From a virus: a DNA stretch of 28,806 nucleotides. The notes below the pieces were generated by a model, which worked only from the letters and a program-made list of their open reading frames with translations, was not told the DNA's origin and made no database searches. Of this stretch, positions 14,882 through 21,441 are shown one piece after another. Position 1 is the stretch's first letter. The number at the start of each line of letters is the position of its first letter. The position numbers and the translations under genes were made by a program. The stretch covers positions 1 to 28,806 of the IMG/VR virus record IMGVR_UViG_3300030098_005415. One strand, written 5' to 3'.

Positions 14882-15064
14882 ATGCGCACAAAAGAGCAAA
14901 GAAAACTAGCGGAAGAGCACTTTGCTCAGGGCAAAACAGATTCGGCAGTGTTACACGGTCAATCTGCTTCAAAACCTAAAGCTGCTTCAAAACCTAAAGC
15001 TGCTTCAAAACCTAAAGCTGCTTCAAAACCTAAAACTGCTAAATCCGACAGCAAATCGAAATAA
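14882..15064 (+). CDS. Small Lys/Ala/Pro-repeat protein
   Basis: A 60-residue protein with GGAG (14872-14875) ahead of the ATG. The first ~27 residues could form a helix (RTKEQRKLAEEHFAQGK); the rest is four copies of Ala/Ser-Ala-Ser-Lys-Pro-Lys followed by a Lys/Ser tail. The composition resembles histone H1 tails and would bind DNA or acidic surfaces non-specifically. It sits in the head operon, which would suit an internal DNA-condensing peptide. No family is recognised; the function is inferred from composition only. Confidence 0.7.
   Translation: MRTKEQRKLAEEHFAQGKTDSAVLHGQSASKPKAASKPKAASKPKAASKPKTAKSDSKSK
14963..15034 (+). repeat. Four 18-bp tandem repeats (A-A-S-K-P-K)
   Basis: Units begin at 14963, 14981, 14999 and 15017. 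Units 2-4 are identical (GCTGCTTCAAAACCTAAA) and unit 1 differs at its first codon. Perfect identity at wobble positions implies recent expansion, probably by slippage. Confidence 0.95.
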
Positions 15065-15079
15065 TAGGGAGAGCTACCA

Positions 15080-15619
15080 ATGGCTGTACTGTCGAAAACT
15101 TTTATTAATGATTTAGGCTCGGATGTAGTTGCGGAGATTGTTTCCCAGCTTAACTCAGCATCCGGGTTCGTTGTTGGTCCTGCTCAGAACGATACTAGCG
15201 GCGGACTAACTGTTAATCTCACTTGGATCCCTAACGAAGACGTTTGGGTTGAGGACATCCAGTTTCTAACTGTCGGTGCCACAGACCACACGTCAGATTC
15301 GTTGTTAGTTTACGTAGGGGAGAACGCTACTATTGATAATGTCGCAAACACAAAACGGTTTGAGAAAACTAATTTTAACGTTGTTAATTTAGCAGCAGGT
15401 ACGCATGCATTAAGTAGTACTGCTGGTGATGATGCTGCTGGGTCTTGGAACGCTTTTTCGTTAAACTCAGGAGAGCGTCTTTGGTTCCAGTTTGTGGTTA
15501 ACACCGGTAGTACCCAGACTTTATTGGACGCAATTACGATTTGTTACCGACCTGTTGAGGACAAGCTTACCTTGAGCCCCCCTCAGTCAGTTAAGGCGTT
15601 TAATTCTGTTAATCGCTAA
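15080..15619 (+). CDS. Probable virion protein (head decoration candidate)
   Basis: A 179-residue protein with GGGAG as ribosome site. Apart from a helical start (VLSKTFINDLGSDVVAEIVS) it is rich in alternating hydrophobic residues typical of beta-sandwich virion proteins (LTVNLTWIPNEDVWVEDIQF; RLWFQFVVNTGSTQTLL). MAVLSKT resembles the N-terminal hydrophobic-x-Lys motif seen in the portal, with Thr in place of Ser/Ala. It is the last gene before a strong terminator, so it closes the head operon. Decoration or head-completion roles are plausible from position; no family is recognised. Confidence 0.78.
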   Translation: MAVLSKTFINDLGSDVVAEIVSQLNSASGFVVGPAQNDTSGGLTVNLTWIPNEDVWVEDIQFLTVGATDHTSDSLLVYVGENATIDNVANTKRFEKTNFNVVNLAAGTHALSSTAGDDAAGSWNAFSLNSGERLWFQFVVNTGSTQTLLDAITICYRPVEDKLTLSPPQSVKAFNSVNR

Positions 15620-15653
15620 AATCGCCCTGCCCCTTACATAATATCCCCCCTAG

Positions 15654-15695
15654 AATCCCTCGCTTTAGTACTTACCTAAGGCGGGGGATTTTTTT
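15654..15695 (+). terminator. Strong intrinsic terminator closing the head operon
   Basis: The stem CCCTCGCTTTAG (15657-15668) pairs with CTAAGGCGGGGG (15676-15687), giving 12 pairs including two G-U. Three further A-T pairs extend it outward, around a seven-base loop. It runs straight into a seven-base T tract (15689-15695). It lies 34 bases after the stop of the preceding gene. Confidence 0.9.
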
Positions 15696-15700
15696 ATATT

Positions 15701-15717
15701 TATTTTTTAAAAATTAG
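15701..15717 (+). promoter_or_regulatory. AT-rich near-palindromic element, copy 1
   Basis: TATTTTTTAAAAATTAG lies 79 bases before ATG 15797, just after a terminator. A near copy (19676-19691) sits 78 bases before the ATG at 19770, also after a terminator. The repeated spacing suggests a shared promoter or leader element. Function is inferred. Confidence 0.5.
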
Positions 15718-15746
15718 TTGAAAGACCTTTTCTTAGGTTTTATGTT
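15718..15746 (+). promoter_or_regulatory. Candidate sigma70-like promoter for the fibre gene
   Basis: TTGAAA (15718-15723) and TATGTT (15741-15746) are separated by 17 bases, matching five and four of six consensus positions. It follows a terminator and precedes a long monocistronic gene, so a promoter is expected here. Phage late promoters may not follow this consensus. Confidence 0.45.
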
Positions 15747-15796
15747 TGCCTCGCCAATGGGGCACTTTACTGATTTTCACTTTAGGGGAATACTAA

Positions 15797-18700
15797 ATGG
15801 GTTTTGCAGAGAGAAATAGCAAAGCTGGAAGGATGTCTAGCGTATCCTTCCCGGACGCTATCAAGCGCGGATCGAGCGATTCCGCAACACAGTTCACTAT
15901 TCAGATCACTGACGCTAACGGGTCGCCTAACGACCCTGATAGCGCTACGCTTTACGTCCGCGTAACTAACGCGGCTGGTACAGCGCAGGATAGTCTTCTT
16001 TACACCGATTCGGGCCTTAGCAGTGCAGCCACTAATAGTACCAACGGTACTTACGCTAACTCTGGTAGCGCTTTTTGGAAGTCTGCCAGCACTTCTAACG
16101 GTTCGGTTACGCTCTTTCACAAGACGGGTACTGCGTCTAGTGTAGAGGGAATTTACCACCTTGAGTACGCTTGGTTTGAGGGCGGAGAGGCGATCAGCGG
16201 CTCTCAGATGTTCCGCATCATTGACCTTGCGGACATGGACGACCTCAATACCAATGTTGGTAGTGACTCCGATGGTTCTAGCGCGAGTGGTTCGGTTCAC
16301 GCCAAAATAAAAGACGTTAAAGCTGCTGTTGCGGCTCTTAACGACCCTACCGCTGCTGGAAATGCTGACGCCGTTTGGGACGAGGCTACTTCAGGGCACA
16401 GTAACGCAGGAAGTGCTGGTAAAGCACTTACTGACATCCTTGCCGACACCAATGAGCTTCAGGGCGATTGGACTAATGGCGGTCGCCTCGATGCCATCTT
16501 AGACGCTGCCGCTACTGCTGCTGCCCTTGCTGTTGTAGATCAGAACGTAGACGACGTTGAAGCCGCTGTTGGTGCTCTTAACGATTCGGCTTCTGCTGAC
16601 TACGGTACCGATAAGACCGCAATGGGGATGCTCCGTAAGTTAGGAGCTGATGTTGCTACAGTTGACGGTGTTGCTGACGCTATCCTGGTTGACACTGGCA
16701 CGACTATACCAGCTACGCTTGGTAGTCCTGCTGGTGCGTCTATGGCCGCTGACATTGCTGCGGTTAAGGCTGTTGTAGATAGTATCTTAACGGATACGGG
16801 CACTACACTAGACGACCTTATCGATACCGAAGTTGCAGCTATCTTAGCCGACACCCATGAGCTTCAAGGTGATTGGGTCGATGGAGGTCGCCTCGATGCT
16901 ATTTTAGACGCCGTTAAAGCGGTTACTGACGTTCTTCCTGACAGTGGTGCCCTTAGTAGTATTGCTACTGCTGCCGCACTTGCCGTTGTGGACCAGAATG
17001 TCGATGATGTCGAGTCTGCTGTTGGCGCGTTAGATGCCGCTGCTTCCGCTGACTACGGTACTAGCCGACCCGCAATGGCTATGCTCCGTAAGTTGGGGGC
17101 TGATGTTGCCACTGTCGATGGAGTAGCTGATGCTATTCTGGTCGATACCGGTACGACTCTTCCAGCTACTCTCGGTAGTCCTGCTGGCGCGTCTATGTCG
17201 GCTGACGTCGCTGCGGTTAAGTCGGTTGTGGATGGTATTCAGTCTGACCTTAGTAATGGTACTGACGGTCTTGGTGCTCTTAAGGATCTTATTGACACGG
17301 TCGACACGGTTGCTGACGGTATTCAGTCTGACCTTAGTAATGGTACTGACGGTCTTGGTGTTATTAAGAGTGCTATTGATGCTGTTAGTACGGCAGTTAG
17401 CGCGGTTCAGAACAACACTCGATTTGTTGCTGTTGTTCCTCCGAAGCTCAATCGCCCAGGTAGTGGGTCTGAGGCTGTTGGCATCGTGGCGTACCTGTAC
17501 GACACCTCAGGCAACATGGAAGATCCTGACAGCAACGAATTGTTCGTCAAGATTATGCAGGTCGACGGCACAGCTATTGCCAGTCGTTACTACTCAGACT
17601 CGGGGTTAAGTTCGGCTATCTCGGCAGAGGGATCGGGCACTTTTAGTGGCTACTACCCTCTGACACGAGTTGCTGCCGGTAAGTACATGTTCTTCTACAA
17701 GAGCAGTACCGGAGATGCAGAGGAAAGCTTATCTGTTGAGTTTGGCTGGGAAGAGGGCAGTGCTGCTCGCCTCCAAGCTCGTGGTATGCAGATCAGCGAT
17801 GCTGCTGACCTCGACGATATCGTCGCGGACACCAATGAGCTTCAAGGCGACTGGACCGACGGTGGTCGCTTGGACACTATCCTCGATAGTGTTTTAGCCG
17901 ACACTGCTGCTCTTGACTCAGCTTGGGCTGACGGCGGTCGTCTCGATGCTATTTTAGATGGCGTTCTTGCTGATACTGCCACTTTAGGCGCTCCTGCCGG
18001 TGCTAGTCATGCGGCGGACATCGCAGCTATCAAGACGGTTGTGGACTCCATCCTGGTGGATACCGGAACTACCCTTGACGACTTAATCGATACTGAAATC
18101 GCAGCTATCCTTGCGGACACCCATGAGCTTCAAGGTGATTGGGTCGATGGAGGTCGCCTCGATCTTCTCTTAGATGCTGTCAAGGCGGTTACGGATGCTC
18201 TTCCCGATAGTGGTGCCCTTAGTAGTATTGCTACGGCGGCAGCGTTAGCTGTTGTAGATCAGAACGTAGACGACGTTGAGGCTGCGGTTGGTGCTCTTGG
18301 CGCTGCGGCTTCTGCCGACTACGGTACCGATAAAACCGCAATGGGAATGATCCGCAAATTAGGTGCGGACGTTGCTACGGTTGACGGTGTGGCAGATGCC
18401 ATTCTGGTTGATACTGGCACGACCATCCCAGCTACCCTTGGTAGTCCAGCGGGTGCGTCTATGTCGGCTGACGTTGCTGCGCTTAAGACGGTTGCCGATG
18501 GCATCCAGACTGATCTTAGCAACGGTACTGATGGCCTTGGCGCTCTTAAGAGCCTTATCGATACCGCTGACGCGGCTATTGATGCTGTTGGTGTTGATGT
18601 TGGCGACTTTAGTGGCGGAAGTAATCTTCAGTCCCTCAAGGCGGTTATCGGTACCAAGCTGGATGCCCAGAACGTAGCTCTCGACGCTATGCTCATGCTG

Positions 18701-19582
18701 GCTAACGGCAGTGTCTACAAGGTAGCAAGTAACAGCCACTCTGGGAGCGGTGGTACTTTCACCCTGACGACGTTAGGCTCTGGGTACCACGGTGCTTCGG
18801 CGGCTAACGACGAGTACGTTGGTGGCACTTTCTGCGTTCTCGCAGGAAGCAATGTCGGTCGCATCGTACAAGCCGTAGACTACAACGGAAGTAACGGTCA
18901 AGTTACTTACGGTGGAGCGTCCCTCGCTGACGATGACGTCATCGGATTTATTCCGGCATGGGGCTACATTGGTAGGTCTGACGACGCGGCTGCTTCTAGT
19001 GCTTCTGACGCAGGCAAAAGCTTGTTTGCTCGTTTGCGCTACATGGCAGATCAGATGGAGGCCAATAAGGGTACCCAACGTGGTACCTTTAAGAAGTACC
19101 TTAAGCGGTCTACTGCTGGTACTTTAGGCAACGACCCAACTGATACGGCGGAGTCGGCAGCGGGTACCACTACTTCTGATGCGTTTACCATTCTGGATGT
19201 CCAGACTATCTCGTTTGACGAGGGTTCGGACGCTTCTATCGAAGACATCTTTGCTGTCTTCAAGTGGAAGCACCAGGGCACTAATGGTGGCGGCGGTGGC
19301 GGTATCACCACCAAGTGGTACATGTCAGGAGGAGCCAGTGCTCCTAGTGCAGGTGCTGCCATCAGCAGTGTGGGAGATGCAGTAGCAGTATCAGACGGAA
19401 TTGCTGGTACTTCGACGGCTTCCACTAATAGCGTCAGTGGTCTTATTAATCAGAACGCACTTGATGCGTTCTCGAACGGTAAGATTCATGTCATGCTTTG
19501 CGGTAAAGCGGGTACTTCTGGGGACACTTGCACGGGTTGGATCTTCCACTCGTCAAGCCTTGAGGTTACCTACGAGGTGTAA
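15797..19582 (+). CDS. Large repetitive fibre-like virion protein
   Basis: A 1261-residue protein alone between two terminators, with AGGGGA as ribosome site. Order: a beta domain (~15-150); a long heptad-like region with repeats; a second beta domain (~540-680) that resembles the first (shared DPDS...L, YxDSGLSSA, E.GWEEG/E.AWFEGG and a closing Asp-Leu-Asp-Asp); another repeat region; and a beta-rich C-terminal part (~970-1261) with a six-Gly hinge before ITTKWYMSGG. The motif LADTxELQxDWxxGGRLDxxLD occurs five times, a pattern common in fibre-like proteins of environmental phages. It probably forms an elongated trimer on the head or tail surface that contacts the host; the C-terminal domain would be the binding end. 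Receptor and exact position are unknown. Confidence 0.82.
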   Translation: MGFAERNSKAGRMSSVSFPDAIKRGSSDSATQFTIQITDANGSPNDPDSATLYVRVTNAAGTAQDSLLYTDSGLSSAATNSTNGTYANSGSAFWKSASTSNGSVTLFHKTGTASSVEGIYHLEYAWFEGGEAISGSQMFRIIDLADMDDLNTNVGSDSDGSSASGSVHAKIKDVKAAVAALNDPTAAGNADAVWDEATSGHSNAGSAGKALTDILADTNELQGDWTNGGRLDAILDAAATAAALAVVDQNVDDVEAAVGALNDSASADYGTDKTAMGMLRKLGADVATVDGVADAILVDTGTTIPATLGSPAGASMAADIAAVKAVVDSILTDTGTTLDDLIDTEVAAILADTHELQGDWVDGGRLDAILDAVKAVTDVLPDSGALSSIATAAALAVVDQNVDDVESAVGALDAAASADYGTSRPAMAMLRKLGADVATVDGVADAILVDTGTTLPATLGSPAGASMSADVAAVKSVVDGIQSDLSNGTDGLGALKDLIDTVDTVADGIQSDLSNGTDGLGVIKSAIDAVSTAVSAVQNNTRFVAVVPPKLNRPGSGSEAVGIVAYLYDTSGNMEDPDSNELFVKIMQVDGTAIASRYYSDSGLSSAISAEGSGTFSGYYPLTRVAAGKYMFFYKSSTGDAEESLSVEFGWEEGSAARLQARGMQISDAADLDDIVADTNELQGDWTDGGRLDTILDSVLADTAALDSAWADGGRLDAILDGVLADTATLGAPAGASHAADIAAIKTVVDSILVDTGTTLDDLIDTEIAAILADTHELQGDWVDGGRLDLLLDAVKAVTDALPDSGALSSIATAAALAVVDQNVDDVEAAVGALGAAASADYGTDKTAMGMIRKLGADVATVDGVADAILVDTGTTIPATLGSPAGASMSADVAALKTVADGIQTDLSNGTDGLGALKSLIDTADAAIDAVGVDVGDFSGGSNLQSLKAVIGTKLDAQNVALDAMLMLANGSVYKVASNSHSGSGGTFTLTTLGSGYHGASAANDEYVGGTFCVLAGSNVGRIVQAVDYNGSNGQVTYGGASLADDDVIGFIPAWGYIGRSDDAAASSASDAGKSLFARLRYMADQMEANKGTQRGTFKKYLKRSTAGTLGNDPTDTAESAAGTTTSDAFTILDVQTISFDEGSDASIEDIFAVFKWKHQGTNGGGGGGITTKWYMSGGASAPSAGAAISSVGDAVAVSDGIAGTSTASTNSVSGLINQNALDAFSNGKIHVMLCGKAGTSGDTCTGWIFHSSSLEVTYEV
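16721..17299 (+). repeat. 193-codon coding repeat, copy A
   Basis: This segment aligns without gaps to 17987-18565. About 22 of 193 residues differ by eye, while the DNA differs at many third codon positions. It begins with Gly-x-Pro-Ala-Gly-Ala-Ser and ends with Leu-Ile-Asp-Thr. Confidence 0.9.
17234..17360 (+). repeat. Exact 43-bp direct repeat
   Basis: 17234-17276 and 17318-17360 are identical (GGTATTCAGTCTGACCTTAG and following) with an 84-base period. The repeat is in frame, giving two copies of GIQSDLSNGTDGLG. Confidence 0.92.
17987..18565 (+). repeat. 193-codon coding repeat, copy C
   Basis: Gapless counterpart of 16721-17299, placed after the second beta domain of the same gene. A partial additional copy of the same unit covers about 16510-16760. 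Confidence 0.9.
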
Positions 19583-19608
19583 AGTAACCTGTAGATAGTG
19601 TGCTTAGT

Positions 19609-19644
19609 CCCCCGCTTATGGAAATTCTGTAAGCGGGGGTTTTT
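19609..19644 (+). terminator. Strong intrinsic terminator after the fibre gene
   Basis: A perfect 10-bp stem CCCCCGCTTA (19609-19618) / TAAGCGGGGG (19630-19639) with an 11-base loop is followed by TTTTT. It isolates the fibre gene from the genes downstream. Confidence 0.92.
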
Positions 19645-19675
19645 ATTTATGTAGAAGTAGTAATTTCGTGTAAGG

Positions 19676-19691
19676 TATTTTTAAAAATAAG
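19676..19691 (+). promoter_or_regulatory. AT-rich palindromic element, copy 2
   Basis: TATTTTTAAAAATAAG contains the perfect 14-base palindrome TATTTTTAAAAATA and ends 78 bases before ATG 19770. Its partner is at 15701-15717. No good sigma70 -35/-10 pair was found in this leader, which makes the shared element the best promoter candidate. Confidence 0.5.
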
Positions 19692-19769
19692 CCCTTCTTT
19701 TTAGAAGTGTGCTCTTGTGTAAAGGGTCCGTCTTTTATGAGACCCGTTGGAATAAGGACAATTTGAAAG

Positions 19770-20198
19770 ATGCTTAACGCGCCAAAACCAGTACATATTA
19801 ATATCGGAACCGGTGCTGCAAATAGCGGCGTAAACGCCGCTGCGACGGGGGCCGTGGCGACTCTTGTTCCTCAGCTTTATTCGCCGTATGTTGCGGTTCC
19901 TGCCGGGGGTAACGAGGCTTTGCGTATCACTATCCCCGGTATGGGCGCAGGACCAGACCCCTCTATTGGGGAACGATCTACATGGAGAAAGGCTACTTGG
20001 ATTGCTATATCTAATTTAGAGGCGGCTGGTGGCGATGCTCTTGAGGTTAGTTTTGACAATGGAAATAACTTCATGCGTATAGCCCCGGCTACTACGTTCA
20101 CAGCAGCCCTTGCGTTTAGGTTCTTTTTCCTTCGTGGTGTGGGCAGTGGCGTAACCAACATACAAGTTAACTGCATCGTTGGCATTAACCAGACCTAG
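19770..20198 (+). CDS. Small beta-rich virion protein candidate
   Basis: A 142-residue protein, first gene after the second terminator, with AAGGA 10 bases before the ATG. It has an Ala/Gly-rich start and alternating polar/hydrophobic strands (EALRITIPGMG; ALEVSFDNGNNFMRIAP; LAFRFFFLRGVGSG), suggesting a compact beta structure such as a decoration, fibre-cap or fibre-attachment protein. A bulky aromatic cluster (FRFFFLR) is notable. It has no signal peptide and no recognised family. Confidence 0.75.
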   Translation: MLNAPKPVHINIGTGAANSGVNAAATGAVATLVPQLYSPYVAVPAGGNEALRITIPGMGAGPDPSIGERSTWRKATWIAISNLEAAGGDALEVSFDNGNNFMRIAPATTFTAALAFRFFFLRGVGSGVTNIQVNCIVGINQT

Positions 20199-20214
20199 AC
20201 TAACAGGGGTAGTG

Positions 20215-20559
20215 ATGTCTGAAGAAGTTCAAGCTAATAGCGCCTTAAAGAAGTTAAAAGCGTATTGGCCTTTTGTGGTGGGCCTCGGAGGTGCGTTGGT
20301 TTGGGTTGTTACGTCGTTAGTGACGGCATCCTTGTCTATGGCAGCTATCCAGTCAGATGTTTCTACGAATAAAAAAGAGATTTCTAAGATTTCTACAGAA
20401 ATTAAAGATCAAGATAAGTCAGCCAATAAGTTAAACGAACGGCTCATCAAAGTAGAAGCAGAAGTTAATCACATCCGAGTGCAGCAAAAAGAAAACCACG
20501 AGGATATCAAGCAGCAGCTAACCATCATGCAGCAAGACATTAAGAATATGTCTAGGTAG
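20215..20559 (+). CDS. Membrane-anchored coiled-coil protein (holin or spanin-like candidate)
   Basis: A 114-residue protein with AGGGG six bases before ATG 20215; an in-frame ATG at 20179 lacks a site and overlaps the previous gene. Residues ~18-45 form one strong hydrophobic segment (WPFVVGLGGALVWVVTSLV), with Lys before it. Residues ~46-114 are a Lys/Glu/Gln-rich coiled coil without Cys. One N-terminal membrane helix plus a long coiled coil is the layout of i-spanins. The reverse layout occurs in XhlA-like proteins, so both lysis roles remain possible. A virion membrane-contact protein is another option given its tail-gene neighbours. The topology is clear; the function is uncertain. Confidence 0.75.
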   Translation: MSEEVQANSALKKLKAYWPFVVGLGGALVWVVTSLVTASLSMAAIQSDVSTNKKEISKISTEIKDQDKSANKLNERLIKVEAEVNHIRVQQKENHEDIKQQLTIMQQDIKNMSR

Positions 20560-20568
20560 GAGAGCCTC

Positions 20569-21441
20569 GTGGCAGATCAGGTATTCTCAACAATACAGAT
20601 TCCTGTAAACCAGTGGCGCTGGTTACCAGTAACTTGTTTACACCCTACTACCGGCCAAGGAATAACAGGCGTTACGGCAGCTGTTACAGATGTCTCTTTT
20701 ATTCGTAGCGGTGAACTTTCCGTTACTCAATATGTTGGAGGGTACGACAGTACTGGAGATCAATTGGTAGGTAGTACCCCTGCTGGATCAACTACCATTA
20801 AGTTAATGGATAGTAGTCAGTTTCCTCCAGAAAACGGAAAGATATACATCTCAGGAGTTGGGGCCGAATTTGTAGAGTATTCTTATAATAATGTCTCCAC
20901 TGGGGAGTTAGTTTTAAAAGCAGCAACAGAGAACCCGCATGACGCTGATACACTTGTTGATCGAGTAGATTGGGTAGAGGTAAACGCTACGGTAGCTCCT
21001 GGAAGCTACTTACTACTTCTTCCGCCTACAATTTTAAATAAAGAAGATATATTTACTTATATAGTAACAGATATTACCGGCGGTGGACCTGAAACATTTG
21101 AGCGTTATTTTAATACAATTGATATTGTAGGAAGTAACGACCCCGTCACAATGACTACCCCCTCGGTAGCCACTTGTAAGATGTATGGGTTTTTAGTCGA
21201 TGTCGGAGGGAACGCTATTTTTAACTCAGTAGTTTCTGCTCGATTGTTGGGGACGCCCGCTACGTCTGGTAGCTTAGCTATCTCGGATAGTATTGTAAGT
21301 ACCAAAACTGACGCCAATGGCTACTTTGAGTTTTCGGTAGCTCAAGGTGCTACGGTTGATGTCATCATACCCGACGCTGGGTACAGAAGAACTTTAACAG
21401 TGCCCAATACTACTCTCGCTAAATTGTTCGAGATCGCGTAA
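20569..21441 (+). CDS. Virion protein with carboxypeptidase-regulatory-like domain
   Basis: A 290-residue protein with GTG start and AGGAGAG (20558-20564) ahead of it. The N-terminal two thirds is beta-rich. Residues ~200-290 match the carboxypeptidase regulatory-like (transthyretin-fold) pattern, in which V.G.l.D..G.pv.n..V.a is followed by TDanGyFef.v..Ga.V.V.IP..Gy...l.VP: here CKMYGFLVDVGGNAIFNSVV, TDANGYFEFSV and VIIPDAGYRRTLTVPN. Such domains are frequent in phage neck, baseplate and fibre-attachment proteins. The stop overlaps the next ATG (TAATG). A structural role at the head-tail junction or tail surface is inferred. Confidence 0.8.
   Translation: MADQVFSTIQIPVNQWRWLPVTCLHPTTGQGITGVTAAVTDVSFIRSGELSVTQYVGGYDSTGDQLVGSTPAGSTTIKLMDSSQFPPENGKIYISGVGAEFVEYSYNNVSTGELVLKAATENPHDADTLVDRVDWVEVNATVAPGSYLLLLPPTILNKEDIFTYIVTDITGGGPETFERYFNTIDIVGSNDPVTMTTPSVATCKMYGFLVDVGGNAIFNSVVSARLLGTPATSGSLAISDSIVSTKTDANGYFEFSVAQGATVDVIIPDAGYRRTLTVPNTTLAKLFEIA

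Noticed and set aside
14963-15034. Possible CRISPR-like array
   Set aside because: Units are 18 bp, contiguous without spacers, and in frame within a coding sequence.
15742-15819. 25-codon ORF in the leader before the fibre gene
   Set aside because: No ribosome site, overlaps the fibre start out of frame, and looks incidental.
17130-17609. 159-codon alternate-frame ORF inside the fibre gene
   Set aside because: Leu/Val/Arg-only shadow of the repeat region; the main frame shows clear protein-level conservation between repeats.
19692-19769. Sigma70 promoter in the second leader (TTGTGT with TATGAG)
   Set aside because: Poor consensus and wrong spacing; weaker than the shared AT-rich element.
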